NCBI RefSeq assembly: GCF_004339025.1
Contig: NZ_SMFT01000004.1
Location: forward strand, 105,536 to 169,535
DNA from: Volucribacter psittacicida
Lineage (GTDB): Bacteria > Pseudomonadota > Gammaproteobacteria > Enterobacterales > Pasteurellaceae
DNA length: 64,000 nucleotides
Direction of reading: 5' to 3'
Translations under genes and position numbers: made by a program
Notes under the pieces: generated by a model
Told to the model about the DNA's origin: nothing
Databases searched by the model: none
What the model saw: only the letters and a program-made list of their open reading frames with translations
Shown: in pieces, positions 8,543 to 18,090 of the stretch
Layout: the number at the start of each line of letters is the position of its first letter
Position numbering within the stretch: the first letter of the stretch is position 1

Positions 8543-10567
8543 CTACTTTAGTAATTGTTCATTTTCCAGCTTTTGTTGCTTTAGTAGTTGTGAGACCTCC
8601 CAAGCTAAATAATCACTTACGGTCTTTTTGAAATCCGATAAGGTGGGGACTAATTCTGATTTTTTATGTTGATCAAAATTCCAATCATTACCCTCTAAGC
8701 TAATAAAATCCTCTACATAAATCTCATCAAGATTCCATAAATCACGATTTACTAACGCATTTCTCCCTGCTTTGTAAATTTTAATAATATCCTGATAACG
8801 TTGTGTAGGCTGATCTTGTTCAATTAAACTACGTTCCGTGCGTTTGTAACCATCATTGCGAAAATCAATAAATTTAACGCTAACATCTTTGTCGTGAGGC
8901 TTACCAGCCTTGAAAATATAAATACTAGTTTGTACGCCAGCCATCGGTTGAAATAAATCAACAGGCATTTTAATACTAGCTAAAAGAGTATGTTTTTTTA
9001 AAATCTTTTTATTCGTTGTAATGGCTTTGCCACTGCCTGCACTATCTTGAATAATAATTGCCCCTAATCCCCCTTTTTCTAAATTATTTAATCCATGCTC
9101 AATAAATGGCATGCCATTTTCTTCATAAGAGAATGGTGGGTTAAGTAATATACGATCCGCTTTAAAATTCTCAAATAATTTAGGCGGACGATTAAAAGCA
9201 CTGCCTTTTTCTATTTTACTTGAGCCATCGCCTCGTAAAATCATATTGGTTGTCGCCAATGTGTACATCTCGGCGTTGAGTTCTACACCAAGTAATTGTT
9301 CGGATTTTATTTTGTTGATTAGCTCATTGGCTTTAGTCGTATTTTTGCCATATTTATTTTCGGCTTGTGCGATCATTATTTCCATTGCACTAATTAAAAA
9401 CCCAGCCGAACCTGTCGCCAAATCTAATACTTTACTTTCAATATCAATATCTAGAATTTGAGCCATCATTTTAGTTACATAAGGTGGCGTTAGCACAATA
9501 CCTATTTCTTTTCCATCGCCTAAAGCATATTTCAGAAATTCAGAATACATTTCGCCCATAATATCAAGATGACCCGCCATACCATCGATAGACTGATAAA
9601 TATGTTCATAAATAAAGGTAAAAATTTGTTTGGTTATGCTTGCTTTTCCATTAATAAGGGGAGCAGCTTCTTTTTGGACTTCCATCAGCTCATCACGCTG
9701 GCTATCTTTGCTAATTTCATTAAATGAAGCAAGCATTAAATCGCTTTTCTTTGACTCAATTTGCTTTGAATTAAGATATTCTTTAATTTGCTGAACAATT
9801 TTAACACCATCACGCTGTGTCTCTGTTTGGGTGCCCTTTAAATTTTCAGGCGTTAAACCTTGCTGTAAAATTTCGCCATTCTTATCTTTAATATCCTGCA
9901 TTGCAAGCAACATTCCTGACACGTATAAAACTCGTTGAGGAGCAGTAATATTTAGACTATGCATTAATTTATTAAGCTTTTTGGAATAGTTTTTTAACTG
10001 GGCTTGACTAGTAATTAATATGAGGTGCTTATCTTCTTCACTTAATTTCGCATTTTGATAGAACTCATTGAATGTTTGTTTATTTTCTAAAAAATTCAGT
10101 GTTTCTGTTTGAGAAATATATTTGAATGCTGTATCACTACTACCAAAAACATAATAAACTTCGATTTTCACATTTTTTTCATCATTGCCCGCACAACCAA
10201 TAGCGATCACTTCAGAATATTTATTACTGGCAATCATATTACGAGCGTAATGTAATGCGCCATTGACAGCATAATTGCTGATGGATTTGTCATCAAATTT
10301 AATACCATCTTTCGTAGCTGCTTTAAGCTTTTTAATCCCTAACTTATTCTCAATAATTACAGGAATAGCATACTGCTCAATATGAAAATCAGGTTTGCCA
10401 AAATTTGCTTTATTTTTAGTTTTTGCTGAACCTTTCAATGCTTCTTTGAGATAACCCGACATTGCAGATTCTTCATTAAAATCTGTTAACTTCTTTAATC
10501 CTATTTTAGCAAATTGTTCTTTTATCCAATCATTTACATCGGTTTCTAGTTTCCAGTTTTTACTCAT
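8543..10567 (-). CDS. BcgI-like fused endonuclease/N6-adenine DNA methyltransferase subunit
   Basis: Predicted bifunctional restriction-modification subunit of 674 residues. The N-terminal domain holds a PD-(D/E)xK nuclease pattern: GKPDFHIE (Asp60), then PVIIENK (Glu73, Lys75). The central and C-terminal part is a gamma-class N6-adenine methyltransferase, with SAM motif VLDLATGSAGFLI (residues 380-392; most relatives have xPxCGSGGF) and catalytic NPPF (476-479). Fusion of nuclease and methylase with a separate S gene just downstream is the layout of Type IIB BcgI (A subunit about 637 residues); no separate hsdR is present. The gene is AT-rich and contains no uptake signal. A degenerate IS lies 70 bases upstream of its start. 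Confidence 0.88.
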   Translation of the reverse strand: MSKNWKLETDVNDWIKEQFAKIGLKKLTDFNEESAMSGYLKEALKGSAKTKNKANFGKPDFHIEQYAIPVIIENKLGIKKLKAATKDGIKFDDKSISNYAVNGALHYARNMIASNKYSEVIAIGCAGNDEKNVKIEVYYVFGSSDTAFKYISQTETLNFLENKQTFNEFYQNAKLSEEDKHLILITSQAQLKNYSKKLNKLMHSLNITAPQRVLYVSGMLLAMQDIKDKNGEILQQGLTPENLKGTQTETQRDGVKIVQQIKEYLNSKQIESKKSDLMLASFNEISKDSQRDELMEVQKEAAPLINGKASITKQIFTFIYEHIYQSIDGMAGHLDIMGEMYSEFLKYALGDGKEIGIVLTPPYVTKMMAQILDIDIESKVLDLATGSAGFLISAMEIMIAQAENKYGKNTTKANELINKIKSEQLLGVELNAEMYTLATTNMILRGDGSSKIEKGSAFNRPPKLFENFKADRILLNPPFSYEENGMPFIEHGLNNLEKGGLGAIIIQDSAGSGKAITTNKKILKKHTLLASIKMPVDLFQPMAGVQTSIYIFKAGKPHDKDVSVKFIDFRNDGYKRTERSLIEQDQPTQRYQDIIKIYKAGRNALVNRDLWNLDEIYVEDFISLEGNDWNFDQHKKSELVPTLSDFKKTVSDYLAWEVSQLLKQQKLENEQLLK

Positions 10568-10637
10568 ATGAATTTCTCCTAGATAAAATTTTGAACATTA
10601 TACATAACTCATCTTAACAAAACAGTTATTATTTTAA

Positions 10638-11340
10638 GGGGCTGAAGTAGATTAGCCCTAAATTTCACACCATTTTCACAAGATTTTAAGTTGCTGAGAA
10701 GGTGCCCCAAAGTTAAACCGAAACTCGCATTCTTTCAAGAATAAAGGAAAGGATTTTCGGTCAATACCATTATATTTTCTTAATACGCGTTTGGCTTGAT
10801 TCCAAAAATTTTTAATGCTATTGATATGATTTTTCTTTACGGCAAAATGCGTTTGATGATTAATCTGATAATGTTCAAATTCACTCACATCAAGAACATC
10901 ATCACTACGATAATAGTCCGTATATACAATACTATCTGGCTGAATTTTTCTTTTAATAGCCGGAAGCAAGGTTTTCATCCGTGTATTTTCAATCACGATG
11001 GTAATAAACCTTACCTTGGTGTTTTAGCATACCGAAAACAGCTATTTTCTCTCCTCTCCATACCCTCGTTTTCCTTTCTTTACTAACGTTCATCTAGGTC
11101 AACTCCGTCCTCAAAAACGTCATGAACTTGTAGAGCAAGATGATAGCAAATCACTTGGCGAATTTTACGGTAAAATAAGATAGCCGTATTAGGCTGAATA
11201 CCTAATAAATCAGCAGCTGCTCTAGCCGTTACTTCAAGGATAAAAAACTCAAGGAGTTTTAGCTGTATTTTTCTTTTAATTTACAATGAGTTACCTTTAT
11301 TTTTTGCAATCTATCACAACAGCTAATCTACTTCAGCCCC
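10638..11340 (-). mobile_element. IS1016-like element (IS1595 family), degenerate
   Basis: A 703-base element bounded by perfect 19-base terminal inverted repeats, GGGGCTGAAGTAGATTAGC at 10638-10656 and its complement at 11322-11340. Size and ends fit IS1016 of Haemophilus. The transposase inside is broken by stops and frameshifts, so the copy is inactive. No matching target-site duplication is visible (TATTTTAA on the left, AAATAAAT on the right), which suggests age or rearrangement. It separates the R-M system from hipBA, and its right end is fused directly to hipB codons. Confidence 0.9.
10676..11290 (-). pseudogene. IS1016-like transposase, frameshifted
   Basis: The C-terminal 106 codons (10996 to 10676) are open and give DSIVYTDYYRSDDVLDVSEF, then HYQINHQTHFA and IKNFWNQAKRVLRKYNGI, the C-terminal IS1016 transposase signature. 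Upstream, recognisable pieces lie in other frames: VTARAAADLLGIQPNTAILFY, HDVFEDGVDLDE (where DESYFGG would be), KGKRGYGE, and AVFGMLKHQGKVYY. Stops and shifts interrupt the frame several times, so no functional transposase is made. Confidence 0.85.
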
Positions 11341-11341
11341 A

Positions 11342-11542
11342 AATAAATTATCTCAAACAGATTTAGCCAAAATTGTAGGTATGAAACAAGCGACAGTATC
11401 AGCCTTTGAAAATACCCCAGACAGCACTAAATTAGAAACCTTATTTAAATTATTAGCTGGGCTTGAATTGGAATTAGTGGTACAACCTCGTCCAAAGAAT
11501 ATCTCATTATTAACCCAAGATGATGCAGAGGATATATGGTAA
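11342..11542 (+). pseudogene. hipB: HipB-type antitoxin, 5' end removed by the IS
   Basis: Open in frame from the IS boundary to TAA at 11540. It encodes 66 residues, starting NKLSQTDLAKIVGMKQATVS and AFENTPDSTKLETLFKLL, and closing with PRPKNISLLTQDDAEDIW. This is the second half of an XRE-family helix-turn-helix antitoxin. The initiation region and first helices are missing, replaced by the IS terminal repeat. The stop overlaps the hipA start (ATGGTAA), the usual hipBA arrangement. In intact systems HipB binds the operator and neutralises HipA. Confidence 0.85.
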
Positions 11543-12819
11543 ATCCTAATGTTTTAACTGTTGCAATGAATGGAGAAACCGTAGGGGAATAGCGGAAATA
11601 TTCGGACGGTAGAATAGAATTTCAATATGCAGAGACTTGGTTAGCATTCCCTCGCAGTCGAGCGATTTCATTATCGTTACCACTTTCCCAAACACCTCAT
11701 AAAGGTGATGTGGTCTATAATTTCTTTGATAATTTGTTGCCCGATAATGAACAAATTCGCTCGCGTATTCAACAACGTTTTCAAACGAAAACCAAGTCTC
11801 CTTTTGATTTACTTTCTGCCATAGGGCTAGACTGTGTTGGTGCTATTCAACTTTATCAAGGAGAAAGTCATTTAGTTAAACAAATTCAATCTCAGCCGTT
11901 AAATGAGAAAGAAATTGAAAATTTATTAAAAAACTACCGCACTTCACCGCTAGGAATGGACAAATTAGATGATTTTCGCATTTCTCTTGCGGGAGCACAG
12001 GAAAAAACAGCATTATTATGGTATCAAAATCAATGGCAACGCCCATTACATGCAACCGCAACTAGCCATATTTTTAAATTACCAATAGGTATTGTGGGAC
12101 AAGGACAATTAGATTTATCACATAGCTGTGAAAATGAATGGTTTTGCTTACAGATTTTACAAAAATTTGGTTTATCCGTCCCCCATGCCGAGATTAAACA
12201 ATTTGGTGAAACCAAAGTATTGATTGTTGAACGTTTTGATCGCCGTTGGTCATCTAAAGGTAATTGGTTGATCCTCTTACCACAAGAGGATATATGTCAA
12301 GCCCTTGGAGTTGCTCCTGCACGTAAATATGAAGCCGATGGCGGTATTGGTATTTTGAAAATTATGGATTTACTCAAAGGATCTGCCGATCCTATCCAAG
12401 ACCGTAAACGTTTTTTTAAGGCTCAAATTGTGTTTTGGTTACTCTGTGCCATTGATGGGCATGCAAAAAATTTTAGTTTGTACTTAGAACCACAAAATCG
12501 TTATCGTTTAACCCCATTTTATGATGTAATTTCGGCTTATCCTATAATCCGTTCAAACGGATTACAACGGCAAAAAATAAAAATGGCAATGGCTTGGCAA
12601 GGAAAAAACCGTCATTATTTATGGCAAAAAATTAAACTACGACATATTTTTGATACGGCTAAATTAGCCAATTTTTCCTCAGAAACGGTGGAAGACATTT
12701 TACATGAATTAATAAACTCTTACTCATTAATTAATGAAATTAATACCACATATTTGCCCCAAAATATTATTGATCCCATTTTAGAGGGGCTAGAAAATAA
12801 AATGAAATCATTAACTTAA
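11536..12819 (+). pseudogene. hipA: HipA-type serine/threonine kinase toxin with nonsense codon at position 19
   Basis: HipA phosphorylates glutamyl-tRNA synthetase and causes growth arrest. From ATG at 11536 the frame reads MVNPNVLTVAMNGETVGE and then TAG (11590-11592). It continues in the same frame with RKYSDGRIEFQYAETWLAF and the full kinase body to 12819. E. coli HipA has VGEL here, so TAG is one base from TTG (Leu). Downstream, the catalytic loop AIDGHAKNFSLY, the metal site PFYDVISAYP and the loop SHIFKLPIG are intact. A GTG at 11710 preceded by AAAGGTGAT could in principle allow a restart that lacks 58 residues, but most likely the toxin is dead. An uptake signal lies at 11936. Confidence 0.85.
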
Positions 12820-12878
12820 AATAAGACAAGATTACCAAACCAATATAATTTTGAATGGATAATAATATCTCTTTATTA

Positions 12879-14282
12879 TTATCCCCTCTCCCTCAACCCC
12901 CACTGTAAACACAATAAACCAATGGCATTGCTTAATTGGTTTTCATTAAGATTGGCGAAGCCAAGGGATAATAAACATTTATTTGGATAATCAATAGGAT
13001 AGACTAAAATGCCCACTGCGTTGGCACGTTGTGCCAGTTCATTGGCGTCATAACGGCTATTTAATACTTCAATGAGTAAATAAAACCCCGAATGTTCGCC
13101 GTAATAACGTAAATGTTGGCGGTAAGGGGCTAATAATTGGCAAAGTAATTCCATTTTTTTGCGGTAACGCTTACGCATACGCTGAATATGTTGTTCAAAA
13201 TAACCTTGTGCCATAAATTTCGCTAAACGTTGTTGCTCAAAACGTGAAACGGAAGAATGAAGAAAGCCACAATATTGCTGGTAAGCTGGCAATAAAGATT
13301 TAGGTAACACCATAAAGGCAATACGCAAAGCTGGCATAATTAACTTGGAAAATGAACCAAGATAGATGACTTTTTGGTTCATATCAAGGCTTTGTAAAGC
13401 GGGTATAGGTTTCCCTTTGTAGCGGAACTCGCTGTCATAATCATCTTCAATAATATAACGTTGTGTGCCACTATCCGCCCATTCCAACAAATTTTGCCGT
13501 TGCCCAATACTTAATACTTGCCCAAAGGGATAAAGATGAGAGGGGGTAACAAAGGCGATATTAACCGATTGTTGCGCTAATTGGCTAAGATCAAGCTCAT
13601 TATTTTGTTGCAAAGGCAAGGTAACTATGGGTTTATGATAAAGTGCAAGCAATTTTTTTACCGAAGTATAGCCATAAGATTCCATAGCATAAACAGGCTT
13701 TTCCACTAGCTGATTAAAGAGCAAAATAAGCTGTTGCATACAGCTATCCACCCCAGCTGCCACCACAATTTGAGCAGGGTCGCAATGAACGCCCCTTGAG
13801 GCAAGTAAATAATCGGCAATTTCATTACGTAAACTCAATTCCCCTTGATTATCGCCTAAACGTAATAATTGTGCTTGCTGTTTATGCCCTAAACCTCGCC
13901 CACATTTTTGCCAAGTGGCAAAGGGGAAATGTTCGGTGTCAATGGCATTGGGATTAAGATCATAAAGATAATTGTTTTTTGGCTGAAAGACAGTTGCTTT
14001 TTTGCGAGGCGATTGGCGTGCTAATTGCAATTCCGATTGAAAACATACGAAAAAACCGCGTCTTGGCTGCGATTCAATATAGCCCTCCGCCAATAATTGG
14101 GCATAAGCACTTTCAACGGTATTTTGACTAATTTGTAAATAATCACATAAATGCCGTTTAGAGGGCAATTTATCGCCAAACTGGAGTTGTTCGGCGTGAA
14201 TCCCTTGGCGAATTTGCTGATAAAGTTGGACATATAAAGGGGTACGACTTTGCCGATAAAGTTGATAATTTAATCGCCGCAT
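12879..14282 (-). CDS. pdxR: PdxR, MocR-family regulator of pyridoxal phosphate synthesis
   Basis: GntR-type winged helix-turn-helix at residues about 10-75 (TPLYVQLYQQIRQGI, LPSKRHLCDYLQISQNTVES), fused to a class I aminotransferase-like effector domain. The PLP-binding lysine lies in YLGSFSKLIMPALRIAF, and the conserved IEDDYDSEFRY motif is present. The 467-residue length fits MocR proteins. It is transcribed divergently from pdxST across a 101-base gap. In other bacteria PdxR activates pdxST when PLP is scarce and represses its own gene; the same is inferred here. A weak AT-rich hairpin (12857-12884) overlaps its stop codon. Confidence 0.92.
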   Translation of the reverse strand: MRRLNYQLYRQSRTPLYVQLYQQIRQGIHAEQLQFGDKLPSKRHLCDYLQISQNTVESAYAQLLAEGYIESQPRRGFFVCFQSELQLARQSPRKKATVFQPKNNYLYDLNPNAIDTEHFPFATWQKCGRGLGHKQQAQLLRLGDNQGELSLRNEIADYLLASRGVHCDPAQIVVAAGVDSCMQQLILLFNQLVEKPVYAMESYGYTSVKKLLALYHKPIVTLPLQQNNELDLSQLAQQSVNIAFVTPSHLYPFGQVLSIGQRQNLLEWADSGTQRYIIEDDYDSEFRYKGKPIPALQSLDMNQKVIYLGSFSKLIMPALRIAFMVLPKSLLPAYQQYCGFLHSSVSRFEQQRLAKFMAQGYFEQHIQRMRKRYRKKMELLCQLLAPYRQHLRYYGEHSGFYLLIEVLNSRYDANELAQRANAVGILVYPIDYPNKCLLSLGFANLNENQLSNAIGLLCLQWGLRERG

Positions 14283-14383
14283 AAACTGACCTCATTATTT
14301 TGTTAAAATTTGACCCTTTTAACCCTACCTGAGATTGGACAAAATAGCCACTCATTTATTTTATTTAATTTAAGGAAACCCAA

Positions 14384-15271
14384 ATGACAACAATTTTAGG
14401 CTCAAACATCGTAAAACGTGGTATGGCACAAATGCAAAAAGGTGGCGTGATTATGGACGTAGTCAATGCCGAACAAGCACGCATTGCTGAGGCAGCAGGA
14501 GCGGTAGCAGTAATGGCTTTAGAGCGTGTTCCCTCTGATATTCGTGCGGCGGGTGGCGTGGCGAGAATGGCAAATCCTCGCATTGTGAAAGAGGTGATGA
14601 ATGCGGTATCCATTCCTGTTATGGCAAAAGCCCGTATTGGGCATATTACTGAGGCAAGGGTGCTTGAGGCAATGGGAGTGGATTATATTGATGAAAGCGA
14701 AGTATTAACCCCTGCCGATGAAGAATTTCACTTGCTCAAAAGTGAATTTACCGTGCCATTTGTCTGTGGTTGTCGCGATTTAGGCGAGGCGTTACGCCGT
14801 ATTGGCGAGGGGGCATCAATGTTGCGTACCAAAGGCGAACCCGGCACAGGCAATATTGTTGAGGCGGTACGCCATATGCGTAAAGTCAATGCTCAAGTGC
14901 GTAAAGTAGTAGCAATGAGCCTTGATGAGTTAATGACCGAAGCAAAACATCTTGGTGCACCTTTTGAATTATTTTTAGAAATCAAAGAATTAGGAAAATT
15001 GCCAGTGGTTAATTTTGCCGCAGGCGGCGTTGCCACCCCAGCTGATGCTGCTTTAATGATGGAATTAGGAGCTGATGGTGTGTTTGTTGGCTCTGGTATT
15101 TTCAAAGCGGAAAACCCTGAAAAATTTGCCAAAGCCATTGTGCAAGCCACAACTCATTACCAAGATTATGATCTGATTGCCCGCTTATCTGAACAATTAG
15201 GCGAACCTATGCGAGGTTTAGACATTTCACAATTAGCCGCGAATGAACGTATGCAAGAGCGTGGTTGGTAA
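14384..15271 (+). CDS. pdxS: Pyridoxal 5'-phosphate synthase, PdxS subunit
   Basis: Synthase subunit of the DXP-independent vitamin B6 pathway. It condenses ribose 5-phosphate, glyceraldehyde 3-phosphate and ammonia to PLP. The 295-residue TIM barrel shows [20 protein letters not shown], the catalytic-lysine region [32 protein letters not shown], and the phosphate-binding [19 protein letters not shown] with [13 protein letters not shown] good AAGGA ribosome site precedes the ATG. It forms an operon with pdxT, starting one base after the pdxS stop. Confidence 0.97.
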   Translation: MTTILGSNIVKRGMAQMQKGGVIMDVVNAEQARIAEAAGAVAVMALERVPSDIRAAGGVARMANPRIVKEVMNAVSIPVMAKARIGHITEARVLEAMGVDYIDESEVLTPADEEFHLLKSEFTVPFVCGCRDLGEALRRIGEGASMLRTKGEPGTGNIVEAVRHMRKVNAQVRKVVAMSLDELMTEAKHLGAPFELFLEIKELGKLPVVNFAAGGVATPADAALMMELGADGVFVGSGIFKAENPEKFAKAIVQATTHYQDYDLIARLSEQLGEPMRGLDISQLAANERMQERGW

Positions 15272-15272
15272 A

Positions 15273-15860
15273 ATGAAAACAAATGCACAACTCACCATTG
15301 GCGTCTTAGCATTGCAAGGCGCTGTAAGTGAACATTTACAACAAATTCAACAACTTGGAGCCAATGCCATTGCCGTAAAAACAGTGGAAAACCTGACCGC
15401 ACTTGATGGATTGGTATTACCTGGCGGCGAAAGTACCGCCATTGGTCGCTTAATGCGTCAATATGGTTTTATTGAAGCCATTCAACAATTTGCTCATCAG
15501 GGCAAGGGGATTTTCGGCACTTGTGCCGGTATGATCCTGCTAGCGAAACAGCTGATGAACGATGAACCAAGTCATCTTAATTTGATGGATATTGTGGTAC
15601 AACGCAATGGTTTTGGACGACAAGTGGACAGCTTTCAAACGGATCTTAGGGTCAAGGGGCTTTCTCAGCCTGTGCCTGCGGTATTTATCCGTGCTCCTTA
15701 CATTAAAAGCCTTGATAAGAATAAGGTAGAAATTTTAGCGGAATTTGAGGGAAATCCTGTTTTAGCTAAACAAGGCAAGCTATTAGCCTGTGCTTTCCAC
15801 CCTGAATTAACGTCCGATCTCAACATTCTGCAATTATTTCTCAATATGCTAACAAAATAA
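15273..15860 (+). CDS. pdxT: Pyridoxal 5'-phosphate synthase, glutaminase subunit PdxT
   Basis: Class I glutamine amidotransferase that feeds ammonia to PdxS. I start at ATG 15273 (MKTNAQLTIGVLALQGAVSE), because family members begin just before IGVLALQGAVSEH; the upstream ATG at 15243 lies inside pdxS. The 195-residue protein shows LPGGESTAIGRL, the nucleophilic cysteine in FGTCAGMILLA, and the His/Glu of the triad in ACAFHPELTSD. It is co-transcribed with pdxS and ends at a terminator that includes an uptake signal. Confidence 0.96.
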   Translation: MKTNAQLTIGVLALQGAVSEHLQQIQQLGANAIAVKTVENLTALDGLVLPGGESTAIGRLMRQYGFIEAIQQFAHQGKGIFGTCAGMILLAKQLMNDEPSHLNLMDIVVQRNGFGRQVDSFQTDLRVKGLSQPVPAVFIRAPYIKSLDKNKVEILAEFEGNPVLAKQGKLLACAFHPELTSDLNILQLFLNMLTK

Positions 15861-15908
15861 AAGGGGATTCATTTAAAATGGGGAGAGGATAATAAGAGCG
15901 AAATCTCC

Positions 15909-15938
15909 CCGCGCTTCACAAAAGTGCGGTGCTTTTTT
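15909..15938 (+). terminator. Terminator of pdxST containing an uptake signal
   Basis: CCGCGCTT / AAGTGCGG stem (one G-U pair), one arm being the uptake signal at 15922-15930, followed by GCTTTTTT. Confidence 0.75.
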
Positions 15939-16040
15939 CTTTATTTTTTCATAAATCTCAGTATGCTATACCAACGCTGATCATCAAAAGATGAAACAGC
16001 TATAACATCAATCAACTATCTTACCCCCATTGAGGTAACT

Positions 16041-16967
16041 ATGTTTTCCGAACAATCCTTAGCCTTAATCAGTAACAACCTTGCTGGCTGGAAAATTTGG
16101 GCAATTAGTATGTTGCCCAATTTTGTGGCCGCCATTTTAGTCCTCCTCTTATTTGGGCTATTGGCGCGCACCTTACGCCGTGCCAGTATCTTATTCTATC
16201 AACGTTTTTTCCCAAAAAATCAACGCTTGGCTCAACTCTTTTCTATGGCGGTATTTAGTTTTATCTGGTTTATGGGGATTTTGCTTGCGTTAGAAATTTT
16301 ACATCTCGCCTCTTTTCTTACCCATTTATTAGCTGGGGCAGGCATTGTGGGCATTATCGCTGGTTTTGCCTTTAAAGATATTGCTTCCAATGCCTTTTCC
16401 GGCTTATTAATAAAATCGGAACAACCCTTTAAAATTCACGATTGGGTCAATATTAAAGGCACGATTGGCAAAGTGCGTAATGTTGGCTTAGTCACCGTAA
16501 GCCTTGAAACCCTTGAGGGCGAAACCGCCTTAATTCCTAACCAATTAATCTACAGCGGCGAATTTTTTAACTATTCCAATTTAAAGAAAAAGCGTGTGGT
16601 TATTCGTAGTGGTGTGTCCTATGGCGATGACCTAGAAAAAGTAAAATCAACAGCGCTCGCTCTAGCCAATCGTTGGGATTTTGTGATTAACAAAAAAGAC
16701 ATTCATTTTTATTTTACCGATATCGGCAGCTCAACCTTTAATTTTATGCTGGATTTTTGGGCGGATTTTAACGGTTACGAAGAATATTTGGAAATAAAAA
16801 GCCAAGCAATTATGCAGTTAAAACGCTGTTTTGATGAACAAAATATTAGCTTAGCCTATAATGTGACTACCCTTGATTTTGGGGTAAAAGGCGGTGTGAA
16901 TTTATTTGATCAAACGATAAAAGTTGAAACCTTAACATCAAATCATCAAAATGACAAAACAGAATAA
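16041..16967 (+). CDS. MscS-family mechanosensitive ion channel
   Basis: Predicted inner-membrane small-conductance mechanosensitive channel that releases solutes on osmotic downshock. The 308-residue protein has three hydrophobic segments (about residues 20-45, 70-95, 98-120). The pore-lining third helix contains the glycine/alanine pattern AGIVGIIAGFAFKDIASNAFSGLLI. A beta domain follows (IHDWVNIKGTIGKVRNVGLVTV, then LIPNQLIYSGEF), then the cytoplasmic alpha/beta end. GAGGTAACT gives a good ribosome site. It stands alone between pdxT and yafJ; the gap to yafJ (139 bases) shows no terminator. Confidence 0.9.
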   Translation: MFSEQSLALISNNLAGWKIWAISMLPNFVAAILVLLLFGLLARTLRRASILFYQRFFPKNQRLAQLFSMAVFSFIWFMGILLALEILHLASFLTHLLAGAGIVGIIAGFAFKDIASNAFSGLLIKSEQPFKIHDWVNIKGTIGKVRNVGLVTVSLETLEGETALIPNQLIYSGEFFNYSNLKKKRVVIRSGVSYGDDLEKVKSTALALANRWDFVINKKDIHFYFTDIGSSTFNFMLDFWADFNGYEEYLEIKSQAIMQLKRCFDEQNISLAYNVTTLDFGVKGGVNLFDQTIKVETLTSNHQNDKTE

Positions 16968-17106
16968 GATCTTATGGGACAGCTATAGTTAATTTGGTTA
17001 TGTAATGTAGCATTTCTATCTAAAAATTATGCGAATAAATATTGAAATTAATGAAATTATCGTGTTAAATCAACAATAATTATGTGGTTATTTATTTAGG
17101 TCTATT

Positions 17107-17946
17107 ATGTGTCAATTATTAGGAATGAATTGTAATACGCCAACGGATATTGTCTTTTCCTTTGAGGGCTTTCGTCGTCGTGCGGGGCTAACTGATACCC
17201 ACTCCGATGGTTTTGGGATCGCTTTTTTTGAAGGTAAAGGTGTGCGTGTTTTCCGTGATGATAAACCGGGGCATAATTCACCCATTGCAGATTGTGTAAA
17301 GCAATATCATATTAAATCTTTAAATGTGATTGCCCATATTCGTAAAGCCACCCAAGGCGATGTAAATTTAGAAAATACCCATCCTTTTATTCGTGAAATC
17401 TGGGGCGAAAACTGGGTGTTTGCTCATAATGGTAATTTAAAAAGTTTACCCGATATGAGCGAAAGTTTATGCCAACCCATTGGCACAACGGATTCCGAAA
17501 CCGCCTTTTGTTATATCGCCGAGGAATTAAAAAAACGCTATCGTAAAAAGCCAAGCGAAGAAGAGATTTTTCAGGCAATTCAGGAGATTACCCAAGAGTT
17601 AGTGCATCGTGGCACCTTTAACTTTATGCTTTCTAATGGCGAATGGCTAATTGCTCATTGCTCAACCAACTTGCATTATATTACTCGCCAAGCCCCTTTT
17701 GGTAAGGCACAACGCATTGATGATGATGGTGTCATTGATTTTAATGATTATGCCAAGGAGGGGGATAAAGTCACCATTATTTCTACCTTTCCACTAACTA
17801 AAAATGAAACTTGGACCAAAATGAAACACGGCGGTTTCGTGTTTTTTAAAGATGGCGAAAAAATCCGAGAAGTTGAAGGCATTGAAAAAGAATTAGAAGA
17901 CGATGGCACATTAGGTTGTGCTGGGGTAACGCCTTGTTTTGCTTAA
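17107..17946 (+). CDS. yafJ: Class II glutamine amidotransferase, YafJ type
   Basis: Ntn-hydrolase glutaminase domain with the nucleophilic cysteine directly after the initiator (MCQLLGMNCN). Conserved substrate-binding parts follow: the GFGIAFFEGKGVRVFRD region, VIAHIRKATQGDVNLENTHP, FAHNGNLK and GTTDSETAFCYI. At 279 residues it is slightly longer than E. coli YafJ (255). No synthase domain is attached and the physiological reaction is unknown. The gene is convergent with dnaE and ends at a GC-rich hairpin (17969-17994). Confidence 0.9.
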   Translation: MCQLLGMNCNTPTDIVFSFEGFRRRAGLTDTHSDGFGIAFFEGKGVRVFRDDKPGHNSPIADCVKQYHIKSLNVIAHIRKATQGDVNLENTHPFIREIWGENWVFAHNGNLKSLPDMSESLCQPIGTTDSETAFCYIAEELKKRYRKKPSEEEIFQAIQEITQELVHRGTFNFMLSNGEWLIAHCSTNLHYITRQAPFGKAQRIDDDGVIDFNDYAKEGDKVTIISTFPLTKNETWTKMKHGGFVFFKDGEKIREVEGIEKELEDDGTLGCAGVTPCFA

Positions 17947-17968
17947 TACTTTTGTCAGAATAATCATT

Positions 17969-17994
17969 AAGGCGTGTCAATAATGGCACGCCTT
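17969..17994 (+). terminator. Hairpin after yafJ
   Basis: AAGGCGTG / CACGCCTT stem with a 10-base loop, followed by a weak AGCGTTTTAG tail. It lies between convergent genes. Confidence 0.6.
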
Positions 17995-18090
17995 AGCGTT
18001 TTAGAGTAGGGAAATTATAATTCAAAAACCCACCGCACTTTAACAATATCAACATACCTCTTTATCCTATTTTTAATTGGAACAACTATA

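Noticed and set aside
4328..11936. Lack of uptake signals across the R-M region as proof of horizontal transfer
   Set aside because: Core stretches such as 53.7-63.9 kb also lack the signal, so absence alone is not informative. AT content and gene type are better evidence.
11710..12819. hipA read as an intact 369-residue gene from GTG 11710
   Set aside because: Homology continues upstream in the same frame through TAG at 11590 to ATG 11536, so the short frame is the rest of a broken gene. A restart cannot be excluded but should not be the default annotation.
12857..12884. AT-rich hairpin between hipA and pdxR as a terminator
   Set aside because: The stem is almost all A-T, overlaps the pdxR stop codon and has no clear U-run; too weak to list as a feature.
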